From assembly GCA_002077045.2 (NCBI GenBank), contig KZ111154.1, positions 912,023 through 976,022 of the forward strand: a stretch of 64,000 nt of DNA. Reading direction: 5' to 3'. Position numbers and translations under genes: made by a program. The notes below the pieces were generated by a model. The model did not search any database. It was not told the origin of the DNA and saw nothing but the letters and a program-made list of their open reading frames with translations. Position 1 is the first letter of the stretch. Each line of letters begins with the position of its first letter. Source of the stretch: Rachicladosporium sp. CCFEE 5018. Lineage: Eukaryota > Ascomycota > Dothideomycetes > Cladosporiales > Cladosporiaceae. Positions 1 to 11,417 of the stretch are shown piece after piece.

Positions 1-398
1 ACAGGAAAGCTTTGGAGCGTTGGCGCTGGGAATAATGTTGATGGACGGTCAGTCGAGCAGAGCTGCATTAGCAGACATCGGTTCGCATTGGGATTTGGGA
101 TTGGTTGGAGGACTTGTCGTCCTCGATGTACATTTTAGAGTGCTCTTTACAGAAATCAGTAGGAACATGAGATTACGTGCCGACCACTGCTCGTTGAATT
201 GAAGTTCATGTGCTTGCTTCGACAGCTCTAGAGTGTTTGCATTTGAGCAAGGCGCAGTTGCTTCGCCGCATCTGAAGCACACCTCGCTTGCATGCCATGT
301 CATTTCCGCACATCGTACAGCACGCACAAGCCTAGTAGCAGACCTGCGAGTCTAGTATACCCTCTATCATCTGCGTACCCATAAGAAGTCCTCACGCA
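1..398. other. Upstream region of the phosphodiesterase gene
   Basis: There is no convincing gene here. It is probably promoter and 5' leader for the plus-strand gene starting at 399. A minus-strand ORF (ATG at 303, ending at 49) is open but has no recognisable domain. This stretch is not repeated elsewhere in the window, so homeolog conservation cannot be tested. Confidence 0.4.
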
Positions 399-1089
399 AT
401 GCCACCTCCGACTCAGTACACCCCCCTCCCTCCACCTGCGCATGATCCAGACGCTCCCGACGACGACACTGATCCCGAAGACGAAGCAACCTATACCGAT
501 GAGGCTTCGAATCCTGTAGCACGTACATCAATCGAACGCCGCCACTATGATCGCGACACGATGGAGCAGGAAGATGAAGCTGAGCGATTACTCAGAAGGG
601 CAAGCAGTAAACCTAAGAGGAAGCGGAAGAGGATTAGGGAGATGAAGATGGAGGAAGGAGGGCAGGGGAGTGATAGTGGGAGTAGCGCTGGAAGTACGTC
701 GGGGAGTGAGGTGGACTTGAGTCGGTTGGGAGATGGGAGGGGAGGGCGCGGGATGGTGAGTCTGCGTTGAGAGGGAGTTACACAACAAGGGTCAGGCTGA
801 CGAGGCGGCAGAAGAGCTGGAGACGAAGAGCAGCGTTCCTAGGCCTATACGCCACGATCATGGCAGCTTTCCTCGGACTACTGTACGGCGCCTACAAAGC
901 TACGAAGGACCACAACAGGGTGCGAACGAAGTACAGGCCACAGGTTATGAGCAATGGCACCTCCCTCTTCGCACCCACGACTATCCTGCTATCTCTAGAC
1001 GGCTTCCGAGCGGACTTCCTCCATCGCAACCTCACGCCCACCCTCAACGCCTTCATACGAGAAGGCGTCTCGCCGAAGTACATGCTTCC
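399..1089 (+). CDS. Nucleotide pyrophosphatase/phosphodiesterase, 5' part (cut by gap)
   Basis: This is the 5' end of a type II membrane nucleotide pyrophosphatase/phosphodiesterase, comparable to yeast Npp1/Npp2. Exon 1 is 399-755 (119 codons, acidic and Ser-rich cytosolic tail with a Lys/Arg cluster). A 56-nt intron, 756-811, has a GTGAGT donor, GCTGAC branch and CAG acceptor. Exon 2 begins at 812 in the same phase. The hydrophobic segment at about residues 126-147 is the single membrane anchor. The LDGFRAD motif that starts the catalytic domain (metal-binding Asp about 182) is reached before the contig ends at 1089. This is the only copy with a complete exon 1. Its last 350 bases overlap both 1190-1541 and 13805-14156. 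At the one site I found that separates them (C at 990, T at 1441) it agrees with 13805, so it most likely continues into contig 3. Confidence 0.85.
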
Positions 1090-1189
1090 NNNNNNNNNNN
1101 NNNNNNNNNNNNNNNNNNNNNNNNNNNNNNNNNNNNNNNNNNNNNNNNNNNNNNNNNNNNNNNNNNNNNNNNNNNNNNNNNNNNNNNNN
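1090..1189. other. Assembly gap (100 N), contig 1/contig 2
   Basis: Exactly 100 N, the usual placeholder for a gap of unknown size. Sequence after the gap restarts upstream of where contig 1 ended, so the gap separates overlapping or alternative contigs and is not missing DNA. Confidence 0.95.
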
Positions 1190-3063
1190 AGGGGAGGGCG
1201 CGGGATGGTGAGTCTGCGTTGAGAGGGAGTTACACAACAAGGGTCAGGCTGACGAGGCGGCAGAAGAGCTGGAGACGAAGAGCAGCGTTCCTAGGCCTAT
1301 ACGCCACGATCATGGCAGCTTTCCTCGGACTACTGTACGGCGCCTACAAAGCTACGAAGGACCACAACAGGGTGCGAACGAAGTACAGGCCACAGGTTAT
1401 GAGCAATGGCACCTCCCTCTTCGCACCCACGACTATCCTGTTATCTCTAGACGGCTTCCGAGCGGACTTCCTCCATCGCAACCTCACGCCCACCCTCAAC
1501 GCCTTCATACGAGAAGGCGTCTCGCCGAAGTACATGCTTCCTTCCTTCCCCTCGGTAACATTCCCAAACCACTTCACGCTGGTCACTGGACTGTATCCCG
1601 AGAGCCATGGGATCGTGGGCAACACGTTCTGGGATCCGGCTTTGCAGAGGCAGTTCCACTACACGGATGCGGCGAGGTCTATGCAGCCAGAATGGTGGAA
1701 CGCGGAGCCCATCTGGGAGACTGCTGAGCTGGCTGGTGTACGGACGGCGATCCATATGTGGCCTGGGAGCGAAGCCCATATTGGCACCGTTGAGCCGATG
1801 TATGTGGACAAGTATAACGCCAACGAGGAGCTGGAGAGGAAGGTAGATCGCATGCTCGGCTGGCTGGACTTGCCGAGTCATCTGGATCAGCTCAACGCTA
1901 CGGATAGTGGGATCAGACCACAGCTCATTGCTGCGTACGTGCCGAACGTGGACGCAGATGGACACAAGTACGGTCCTAACAGCACCGAGATCCGTGGTAC
2001 GATTGCGGACGTCGATCGTATGCTTAGTGAGATCTTCACCGGGATAGCCTCGCGGAACCTCACCTCAATCGTGAACGTCGTCGTCGTCTCCGATCACGGC
2101 ATGGCAACTACAGACACAGCCCGACTGATCCAGCTCGAAGACCTACTAGACACGAAACTCATAGAGCACATAGACGGCTGGCCACTATACGGTCTCCGGC
2201 CACATGACACCTCCGAAGAACACCTTGCCTCGCTCCACGAGACTCTGATTGCCGCTTCCCTCACACCTAAGCACAAGGGCAAGTTCACCGTGCACCTCCG
2301 CACCGACATGCCCGCGCGATTCCACTTCTCCAACAACCCTCGCATCGCGCCACTCTGGATTATACCAACCACCGGCTATGCGATCGTGACGCACAAGGAG
2401 ATGGATCTCGCCCTCGCGCAAGCTGGAGGCCTCGTCTATCATCCCCGTGGACTGCATGGGTACGACCACGAGCACCCACTGATGCGGGCGATCTTCGTCG
2501 CACGCGGGCCCGCATTCCCACATGAAGCTGGGAGTGAGGTGAAGGTCTTCCAGAATACTGAAGTGTATGGGATCATCTGCGACAGCTTAGGCATCGCGCA
2601 CGGCAAGATCGGCAATAATGGCACGCTTTCGCTGCCCTTCAAGACCATTGGTCTGCACGAGGGCAGTGGTGGGCCGGGACAGAATCTCGACGACGAGACG
2701 GGCGAAGTGCTCGAGTCAGAGAAGGTCATACCGGCTATTGCGCCGTTCCCTATCTTCTCTTCGTTGCCACCGCTGGAAGATGCTGGGACGGCGGCGATTG
2801 TGAGTACGAAACCGGAAGTAGTGTGGACCACGAATGCTCAGGGCTCGCTTGTTACTGCGCTACCTGGCGCTGGAGGTGAGAGTGCGAATGAAGCTGAGAA
2901 GGGTGATGAAGACGGCTTCGAGCAGAACCTGAATTACAAGCTTGGCTGGCTTGACTGGTTCAAGGGGAAGGTTGACGGTGCGAAGGATTGGGTGAAAGGT
3001 GTGTTCCACAAGGGTGGGGAGGAAGAGAAGACTGGTGAAGGCAGTGGTTCGAAAAAATCCTGA
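1190..3063 (+). CDS. Nucleotide pyrophosphatase/phosphodiesterase, copy B (5' truncated by gap)
   Basis: The enzyme should hydrolyse nucleotide phosphodiester or pyrophosphate bonds on the lumenal or outer face of a membrane. The contig starts inside exon 1. The intron is 1208-1263 and exon 2 is 1264-3063. All catalytic landmarks of the type I phosphodiesterase/alkaline phosphatase-like fold are visible: SLDGFRAD (metal Asp), PSVTFPNH (nucleophile Thr, about residue 218 of the full protein), NVDADGHKYGP (Asp and His), VVVSDHGMA (Asp-His) and GLHGYDHEHP (His). Several N-x-S/T sites fit a glycosylated ectodomain. The C-terminus is hydrophilic and Lys/Glu-rich. The full protein would be about 718 aa when exon 1 from 399-755 is added. 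The neighbour at 3492 converges on it. Confidence 0.9.
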
Positions 3064-3491
3064 ATTTGGAGCGGACTAGCGAAATCGGAGTACGGCGTTT
3101 TGGACCTGAGAGAATAGTTGACTGGCCGACGATACCCTGGGATGACTGCATCGAACGGAGTTGACATTTTGTTAACCAGGCCGGATTTTCCGCAAGATAC
3201 TCCAGCGCTATGCTATTAATAGTCTGATATGAATCCTGAGCCAACATGTATTCCGACCTCTTCTCGCACGTGTGCTTTTCGTAGCCGTAAATTCATGCTG
3301 TCGTTCAACAATCAACCTGATCATGGACTGCGAAGCTAGTGGTCGAGCCTCGAAGTTTTCGAAGGTCGATGCGATAGAGTTGGCCGTGTTGCACCAACAT
3401 TTTGCACTCGCGCAGTACCACTTTCCAGCTTATGCGTGTCGGACCTCTATTCACCACTTTTAGATGATATCCTAGCCTCCACACATCACAC
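3064..3491. other. Convergent intergenic region
   Basis: 3' flanks of the phosphodiesterase (+) and the small disordered protein (-). It aligns with 15679-16109 apart from small indels. No gene or RNA was seen. Confidence 0.5.
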
Positions 3492-4001
3492 TCAGCTCGT
3501 CGTACTAGCCGGTCCCCCTCTCTGCCCCAATATCCCTCCCACATCCAGCCCCTCCTTCTTCTCACTCTCAATCTCCTCCCTCGCGCCCCTCTGCTCCTCC
3601 TTCTTCCGGTCAAGCCCACTCTCCAGCCCCTCCTGCGTCCCACTAGCGCCCGGCTTCCGATCAACAGACGTCGCTACTTTCCCCTCGCCAGGCGCACCCA
3701 TCTGATCGGCGTCTAGCTCTCGGTTCCGACCAATGCTCTCTTCCGTCTCGCCTTTGGCTTCTTCGCCTGGTGGGGCGCCGTGGATGCCGTAGCCGAGGGA
3801 GGATGGGGTTGCGTCGTCTATGGAGGAGGATTGGGTTGTTGGGACACTGTTGCGGGTTTCGGTTGCAGGAGTGGAAGTCGAGGCGTTTGCGGAGGCTTGG
3901 GCTTTCTCGGAGGGGTCTGTTTGAGCGGGGTTGCCGGGGGTGGTGTAAGCTTGGTTCAGGGTTGGCTGGGAGGGGGCCGTGGGGTGGATGGCGTCGGACA
4001 T
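3492..4001 (-). CDS. Small disordered hydrophilic protein, copy B
   Basis: A 169-aa protein starting at the ATG at 4001; the open frame extends upstream, but only with non-ATG codons. The N-terminal half is Ser/Thr/Pro/Ala-rich. The C-terminal half has the motifs GYGIHGAPPGEEAKG, GRNRELDADQMGAPGEG, a Lys/Glu-rich stretch with LDRKK, and GGILGQRGGPAS near the end. It has no signal peptide, membrane segment or cysteine. Short conserved motifs with highly charged, low-complexity composition resemble small fungal proteins of unknown function that are expected to be unstructured. I recall this Gly-His-Gly-Ala-Pro-Pro type motif from other ascomycete hypotheticals but cannot name a family. It shares an upstream region of about 280 bp with the divergently transcribed gene at 4278. 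Confidence 0.75.
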   Translation of the reverse strand: MSDAIHPTAPSQPTLNQAYTTPGNPAQTDPSEKAQASANASTSTPATETRNSVPTTQSSSIDDATPSSLGYGIHGAPPGEEAKGETEESIGRNRELDADQMGAPGEGKVATSVDRKPGASGTQEGLESGLDRKKEEQRGAREEIESEKKEGLDVGGILGQRGGPASTTS

Positions 4002-4277
4002 GGTGGCGGTGGTAGTGGTGAGAGTGAGATCGGTCAATGGGTGAGGCGGTGGAGTCTGGACTTGAAGACAGAATTATTTACTTTGTGTATGTTCGAGTCG
4101 CTCATGACGTAGTTGGGCTTTTTTAGAGATGTCATGAGCGGTCATTGGGGAAGCTGTCGATCAGACGGGACGATGCATTGGTAACCTACACTATGCACTC
4201 CGTAACGGAGGAGGGTGTTCCTTCTAGATCCTCCATCCAAAATCAGAACACACCACACATCAAGCGACTCGATTAAC

Positions 4278-5395
4278 ATGGCCGTTTCCAATCTGTCTCG
4301 GAAAGAGGTGCTGGGAAAGGTGTACAAGATGGTGCCTCCAATGCTCGAAAAGTTCCACAAAGGCGAGCACACGAAAAAGACATAGCAGTATTAGTAACAG
4401 GACGACGTCTGACACGTTCCATCAGGCCAGCTCGGGCGGGTAGCGGTGATAGGAGGCAGCGAGGACTACACTGGAGCCCCATACTTCTCCGCCATGGCCT
4501 CAGCGAAGCTAGGTGCCGATATGGTGAGCTTTTGCACGCTCGAAGCGAAGCGCTGCGCTGGCAGATTGTGTGCTAATGATGGCTGTCTCAGTCCCATGTA
4601 ATCTGCGAGCCCGGCGCCGGCGCCGTGATCAAGACCTACTCCCCGAATCTCATGGTGCACCCCTACATGCGGCAAGAGAAGAACCTCGCCCAGAACGAGA
4701 CCATAGAGTCAGTATCAAAGACGGTGATCGATATGCTGGACCGATTACACGTCATAGTTGTAGGACCCGGTCTCGGCCGTGACCCGGCTAGGCAAGAGAC
4801 CTGCGCTCGGGTGCTTGTGGAGGCGAGAAAGCGCAATGTCTCGTTTGTGCTGGATGCTGATGGACTGTACCTGGCGCAGACGCGGCCAGAGCTGGTAGAT
4901 GGGTACAAGGAGTGTATACTTACGCCGAATGTGGTGGAGTTCGGGAGGCTGGCGAAGTCGAAGGGGATTGATGTAGATAAGGAGAAGCCGGAGGAGCTGT
5001 GTTCTAAGCTAGCCACAGCTTTCGGAAACATCACCATCATCCAAAAGGGCGCTAAGGACTACATCTCGAATGGCAAGCAGACGCTTATCTCGGATGGCGA
5101 GGGCGGACTGAAGCGGTCCGGCGGGCAAGGTGACACGCTCACAGGCTCGTTGGCGACGCTGCTTGCGTACCGGAAGGCGTACTTGGAGAAGATCTGGGAC
5201 CATGAGAATGATATGGGCGCAGATGACTTGCTCACGTACGTGGCGTACGGCGGCAGCGCTATCACAAGAGAGTGCTCGAAGTTGGCATTCAAGGAGAAGG
5301 GGCGGAGTCTGCAGGCCAGCGACTTGACGGAGCATGTGCATACCGCCTTCCAGAACGTAATCGGTGAGAAGCTGACAGATGGGAGCAGACTGTAG
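4278..5395 (+). CDS. ATP-dependent (S)-NAD(P)H-hydrate dehydratase, copy B
   Basis: This enzyme repairs hydrated NAD(P)H by ATP- or ADP-driven dehydration (yeast Nnr2/YKL151C, human NAXD). Three exons, 4278-4362, 4426-4523 and 4592-5395, join in frame to 328 aa. The first intron (4363-4425) starts with GC instead of GT and has a CTGAC branch and CAG acceptor; without it the frame stops within ten codons. Family landmarks are [14 protein letters not shown] across the exon 1/2 junction, [24 protein letters not shown] (about residue 119), [20 protein letters not shown] and the kinase-type GGQGDTLTG loop (about 237-245) with its catalytic Asp. No clear organelle presequence is seen in this model. 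Confidence 0.93.
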
Positions 5396-5738
5396 GATAG
5401 CCGTTCCGACTTCTTGGTCAGACTGCTTTGATGGGTTTCAGGCATACTGTACAATAGCAAAGCATATGCGTATAGTCCAGAGAGGACTTGGGAATATGAA
5501 GTGTGCATAAAGTCAAGATGCCACTTCGACGAAAGCAGGCAAGACCGTGCTCACTTCACTTCCCGACATGAGCCTAAAATAGCCTTATCACATCTCATGC
5601 ACAGGAGATGATATTGTTCACAACGATGGGCTTGACTGTCGAAGCAGTGTTTCACCGTCGATCCAGTCGAGATGGTCTATCATTGCAGTATGGCCAACAA
5701 GAGAAGTGGGTAGAGTACGCCCGGGAATCGCGATTATA
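5396..5738. other. Intergenic region upstream of the Atg22-like gene
   Basis: 3' flank of the dehydratase gene and promoter of the next plus-strand gene. It is conserved with 17997-18333. No additional gene was seen. Confidence 0.5.
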
Positions 5739-7535
5739 ATGGATCAAGACGAGCCCCCATCTCGTTTCGATGGCGAAGACACATCTCCCACCACAGACCG
5801 CGAGCTGAAGGGCTGGTACTCCATCGGTCTCGCCGCCGAGATCTTTGCGGTCTGTGGAGTCGGTCAGTCTTCTTCGAGATCTCACGATTGTTCGAGTCCG
5901 TCGCCCAATCTAACATCGCTCAGGCTCCTTCGCCCCGGTCACACTCGAGCAGCTGGCTCGCGAACATGGCGTACTGCGTTCGGACAACTGGACGCCATGC
6001 GTCTTTCCTCCGCCGCAGGAGAATGAACCTATCCTGGTCCGACTGACAAGACGAGTCGCCGACAATGTCAAGGAGGGCGATCAATGCGTCGTCAAGCCTT
6101 TCGGCTGGGCGATGAGTACGGCTAGCTTCGCGCTGTACACGTTCTCCTTTGCAGTCTTCCTGCAGGCGTTGGTTTTGATCACGTTCAGTCCTGTGGCTGA
6201 CTATGGTGGGTTGATTACATACCAGGCATATGCGTGAGGTACTGATCCGAAGATCTAGGGACGAGACGGAAGAGGCTGCTCCTCGTCTTTGCCTTCACAG
6301 GTGCCGTGGCGACCATGCTCTATGCATTCGTCGTGCCTCAAGTCTACCTGCTTGGCTCACTGTTGACCATTGTGGGAGTCATCTGCTTGGGCTGTACATT
6401 CGTGCTGTTGAACTCATTTCTACCACTATTGGCAGCCAGGCACCCAGGTGTGAACAATAAGTCCACAACAGCCCTACAGATGTCGGTCCGTATCTCGTCC
6501 AAAGGTGTTGGGTTGGGTTACGCCGCTGCAGTCTTGGCTCAAGTCATCAGCATCGGCCTCCTGACAGCACTCAAGAGGGCCCACTTCGCCTATGAGTCAA
6601 CCTCATTACGTAGAGTTCTCTTCTTTGCCGGACTTTGCTGGACAGCACTCACGATACCTGGCGCACTTTGGTTGAAAGACCGCCCGGGTCCGCCCTTGCC
6701 AGCAGCCGCCCTCCGCAAAAGCCGCCTTCCCAAACCAGTGCATTACCTCATCTTCGCTTGGTCTTCCGTCTACAAGACTATCCGTACAGCTCTGAAGCTG
6801 CACCAGACCTCCTTGTTTCTGTTAGCATGGTTCCTGCTATCGGACGCCATAGCCACAGTATCCGGTACAGCCATACTCTTCGCTCGCACTGAGCTACACA
6901 TGGGTACTATCGAGATCGCCTGTCTCTCGATCCTTGTCACGATATCCGGCATAGCTGGGGCGTTGCTCTGGCCCAGACTCTCTGCTCTGTTCATATTACA
7001 GCCAAAGGCCGTCATCGTAGCCTGCATGTGTCTCATGGAAGTCATTCCTCTGTACGGTCTCATTGGCTTCCTGCCCTTCGTGCAGCGTTGGGGTGTGGGC
7101 GGCTTACAAAGATCATGGGAGATCTATCCCCTAGGCGTCATACATGGCTTGGTCATGGGTGGACTGAACAGCTACTGCCGTGCTTTCTACGGCGAGATGA
7201 TACCACCGGGCTCGGAAGCCGCTTTCTATGCGCTATACGCTATCACGGACAAGGGCAGCTCGGCTGTCGGGCCTGCACTTGTTGGTGTGATCGTGGATAG
7301 GGTGGGGAGTATCAGGCCTGCCTTTGCATTCTTAGCCTTCCTCATTGCCATGCCCATTCCTCTTATCTGGTGGGTCGACGTTGGAAAGGGAAGGCAGAAG
7401 GCCATGGCTTGGGCTGACAGGACGAGGAAGGGCGTCGGGCATGAGATGCCTATGACCGATCTGAATGGCCGGGGAGACGAGTCAGTGGCCGAGGGTCTGC
7501 TTGCAAGCGAGGACGATGATGACATCAGGCGATGA
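5739..7535 (+). CDS. Atg22-like vacuolar membrane transporter, copy B
   Basis: A multi-spanning protein of the Atg22 family (MFS superfamily), which exports amino acids from the vacuole after autophagic breakdown. Exons 5739-5862, 5924-6205 and 6259-7535 join in frame to 560 aa. Introns of 61 and 53 nt have GTCAGT and GTGGGT donors. The family signature is clear: GWYSIGLAAEIFAVCGVG at the N-terminus spanning intron 1, FAPVTLEQLAREHG, then about a dozen hydrophobic helices, with a STASFALYTFSFAVFLQAL-type helix before intron 2 and YGEMIPPGSEAAFYALYAITDKGSS near the C-terminus. The C-terminal tail is acidic (EDDDDIRR). Here the frame ends at a TGA where the other copy reads through to a longer tail. 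Confidence 0.9.
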
Positions 7536-7769
7536 TTATAGGTCAGTCGCAACAGGTATCCGGTAATCATACCCCTACGAGCATCGATGTTTGTCTGGGT
7601 GATAGCCCTTGCCATTCATGGGACCGCATCGGTACTCTGACAATCGCGGTCGACTACATCGATCACATAGTGGGACATGCGGAAAGGAAGGGAGGCGTGA
7701 AGAGCGAACATCTTGGCGACTGGTACGCACACGACACAAGCTATCGAGCCTACCAAACTACATCTACCT

Positions 7770-9545
7770 TTAGATCTCGTCAGACGCCAAGATGGTGCCA
7801 TCGTTGGCCAGTGCAACCTTGTGTGCCTTGAGCGAAGTCTTAACCGGGTTTGGCGACTCGAAGATAGTGTCCAGCTCCTCGAGTGTGCGGTTCTTGGCTG
7901 TGAAGGAAAATCGTTAGTGACGGATACAACTGAAGATACTAACATGGACTTACTCTCAGGCATGAAGAAGTAGAAGACTGTCGCCATGACGGCGTTCCAG
8001 ATGATGAAGATGATGTAGGTATGCCACCCGATCTTCGACAAGGCGATCGGCCAGGCGAACTGGTTCAGCATGCCACCGGCGTTGACAGCGAGCGATGAGA
8101 AAGCCATCCCCTTGGCGCGCATCTCGAAGGAGAGCACTTCGACAGGGTAGAGAGCTTGCAGCGGCGTAAGACCGACGGAATAAACAGCGCCGAAGATGAA
8201 GATCATTGCAATGGAAGCGCGAGCGGCGGAGTCGTTGGTCTTGTCTTGGTTGAATTGCGCAGTGGCGATGGTCATGCCAACCCAGACGAGCGAGGTACCG
8301 CACATGGAGAATAGCATGAGCGGGCGGCGACCGATGCGGTCCACGAAGGCGGCACCAGTAAGGGCAAAGACGAACTGGAAGCAGGCGTAGCCCAAGTTGA
8401 TATTGGCCTGGGTGATCGACTCGGTGTAGCCGGCTGTGGTGAGCACAGCCGGTAGGAAGTAGGACAACACTCCGTTGCCAGCCCATTGAGCGCTGAGGCA
8501 ATGTCAGCGTAGTCGGATGCTCAGCTTTTGGCGAACTTACAAGATGGAGAAGAGACAATTCACGGTGATACGGTAGACCGACGCCCTGTTGCGGAACAGC
8601 GCACGGTAGTCCCACCAGCGCTTATCAGCACCATCCATGTTGAGGAACGCCTCGTACTCCTCGAGCTCAAGCTTCACCCAGGCGGAGTCGGCATGGCCGT
8701 AGCCGTGCCACTCGTTCAGGACCTGGACAGCCTTCTCGCGCTTGTTGTTGACGTACAGCCAGCGTGGAGACTCGGGAATGAACCAGGTGAAGATGGCGAT
8801 GAGACCTGGAAAAACCATCTGGAGGTAGATTGGGATGGTCCAGGAGGTGTTGCCAGTCAAGGTGATGGCACCACGGATTGCGCCTGAAGCGAGAATGGAG
8901 CCGGTGAACCAGAAGGTGTTGCAGTAAGCCGTGAGCAGACCGCGCCACGCTGGGTGAGCAGTCTCGACGACGTAGATCGGACCAGCAGCAGACACGATGG
9001 AGACACCGAAACCAAGGAGGAAGCGACCACCCTTGAGCTGGCCGACGTTGTGGGTCAATTCCGTGGTTCCGTTGATGACAGCGCCGATAATGATCAACCA
9101 AGCACCGATGTGCATTCCATAGCGACGTCCCCAGGTATCGATTGCAGGTCCAACGAACGGAAGAGCGCAAACACCACCGATCTGGTACATAGCGGAGTTA
9201 ATAGCGGCCCACTCGCCGTCAGCGGTGCCGTGGAAGAAGTTCAGGAAGGTCTTGTTGGCAGTGAGACCACCGAAGACGGAGCCGTCGAAGCCGTTCATGG
9301 TCTGGCAGAAGCATCCGAGGAGAATGCAGCCGATGAGCTTGAATGTGTGCATGTTCCAGAAGGGAGGGCGCTCCTTGATGAGAGCCTCGTTGTAGGCCTC
9401 GCCACCCTTGACGACCTTGACTTCGGCGACATCGCTCTGTTGATTGTCAGCTCGCTGATCATACCCTTTGAGTGTTGTATGAACATACAGAGTCAATGAT
9501 CTTCTCTACGGCGGACGTAGCCGCCTTCTCCTGTAGTGCCGACAT
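7770..9545 (-). CDS. MFS sugar porter, copy B
   Basis: A twelve-helix hexose/disaccharide-type transporter of the sugar porter family in the plasma membrane. Four exons on the minus strand (9489-9545, 8541-9436, 7954-8492, 7770-7897) give 539 aa. Introns are 52, 48 and 56 nt with GTATGT or GTAAGT donors. Family motifs are DTWGRRYG in the loop between helices 2 and 3, PESPRWL after helix 6, DRIGRRPL between helices 8 and 9, and MPE at the end of helix 12 just before the last intron. The C-terminal tail ends NDGTILASDEI. Composition resembles fungal lactose-permease/STL1-like subgroups, but the substrate cannot be read from the sequence. Unlike the second copy, exon 3 here is uninterrupted. Confidence 0.9.
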
Positions 9546-11417
9546 GTCGGTTGAGATCGTACCAAGTTGTCGGTGGAAGGACTTCGAGATTGCACGAGCA
9601 GGGAAAGAGTTGGAAAGTGTGTGACTTCCATGACTATTATACCCAATCCTCCGTCCAGCTCAATGTACTCTCAGATACACACCATATCTCTCCAGTTTCC
9701 CCGGTCATATGCGTGCATGTGGACGTGCATGGATGCGGAGAAGGATCCTAGCCTCATTCGCTGCGGAGGCTTCCTTCCGCATCGATTCGGGAAGACGGCC
9801 AGAAATGCCGAACGCGTGCAGCACGATACTGCAGCACCTCACTTTGTGCTTGTGACTGAAAGCCCGACACGAGAGCGGAGGTGACGGTCCGGGATCCTCT
9901 CACTCTGTGCAGACTATTGTTGGTCCACCTGTCTGGCGATGGTCCAGGACCTCGGGACTTGCCATGGCATCGATGCGACACGACCTGACATCCGACTTCG
10001 CGATCATCTCCGTTGACCGCGAAACTACTCTCATCAAGGTGCAGCATGGTGCTGGCGTACTCGGTCCAGTCTCGATGCTGCCATCGTATTTCCCTCGGGT
10101 TCTGTCGTCTTCGACTGCAATTGGCCCCATCTCGCCGCGACTTGAGACGGTTCCATGTTGATACAATTCACGTGAACACGTGCAGCCAACACGCGCCGCA
10201 CAAGCGCGGTCAGCCATGCGGCTCCGCATGCGTCGCAGAAGTGTAGCCAGATAGATTGCTCGGTAGCACCAACCTCATGGTAGACCGGGGTCCAAAGCGA
10301 TCTGGACTCAGCTCTTGCAATCCAGTCTCCGACTCCTTGTGGTCTTGGAGTCTACCCACTCGCGTAGGACCACACTCCGCATCTCTACTCGGCTCGCCCT
10401 ACCGAGATGCCCGGCCTTGCCGCCGTCTCTAGACTCAGTCTCCCCAGTATCGACTGCACCGCAGATCATCATCAGCCACAAACAACTGATCACATGCTCA
10501 GCGATAGATTACAGATCTATGTTCGGCGGGGAGCCGCACGTGAGACCCTGCCAGCTCGTCTGGAATTAAGGATTAAGCTTTGCATGTGCTTCGTTCAAGG
10601 CTGTCCTGATAGTGATGCTAAGTAGGAACCTCGCCCGTGAGCCCCGTGGAGGATGCAGATATGTGTTCGAAGCGAAATCTTATGCGACGGTAAGCAGGAT
10701 CTCGCCTTCTCTGAGGCATGTGAGTGGTGTCTGATCTTTGAGATTGGGCGTCTCGTGTTCGATGGACCAATCAGTGCAAAGCTTGCGGCTCAGTATATGC
10801 ACGGCTCTGCTGAGCCTCGACCTTGCGGTGCCTGTACCCGGACCTGAGTCTTCACCTGACATGGACTGTGGCGCTTGCTTCTCGGAACGTCGGTCCTGAC
10901 TGCTCCAGATCTGAACAGCTCTGTGGTATGGCCATGTCGAATCCAGACTGCTTTACGCAGCGGGGCATAGTATAATGTGGAGAGTTCTCGTTCTTGGCTC
11001 TTGTGTCGCGAGCGGATCTTGCTCCAAGTGGACCCATAGTCATGGGCTGCTTATGAGCACGTCCATTTGGCGCAGGCAGACGACCTTTTGGAGCACTCAC
11101 GATAACATGTTGTGATCTAGTCGTCCTGTGGCATCAGGCCCAATGCTTGTTTCAATACGACGACCTGCAACGATAGTGGGTACGGTGGGCGGGGCGCGAT
11201 AAGGGCAAGCATGCAACTCTCGCCGACCGAGTCGAGGACCCGCCAAAGCCCTCGCCTTCCACAGAGCTCAGGATTCGCTCCACGCACAGATCGAGAGTCC
11301 CATCTGCCGATAGTACTCGAGCAGTCTCGACGAGATCGATGATAACATAATACTGCCTACCGAACGCGAGAGTGCCCAAAAAAGCGTACCCGCTATCCAG
11401 CGCAAGTGTCCGCGAGA
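9546..11417. other. Long intergenic region, sugar porter to hydrolase
   Basis: About 1.9 kb upstream of the sugar porter and downstream of the alpha/beta hydrolase. It is partly alignable with 22431-24494, with several indels. From about 10900 to 11400 the two copies share little. Small ORFs are present but not conserved: the ORF intact at 23380-23652 is interrupted here by an in-frame TAA near 10680. I see no supported gene, tRNA or repeat. Confidence 0.45.

Noticed and set aside
3770..4112. Long plus-strand ORFs rich in Gly/Arg/Trp
   Set aside because: Antisense shadow of the small disordered protein; the minus-strand frame is conserved between copies and starts at a good ATG.
5880..5900. 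TTCGAGTCC resembling a tRNA T-loop
   Set aside because: It lies inside the first intron of the Atg22-like gene, and no acceptor stem, D-arm or anticodon arm can be built around it.
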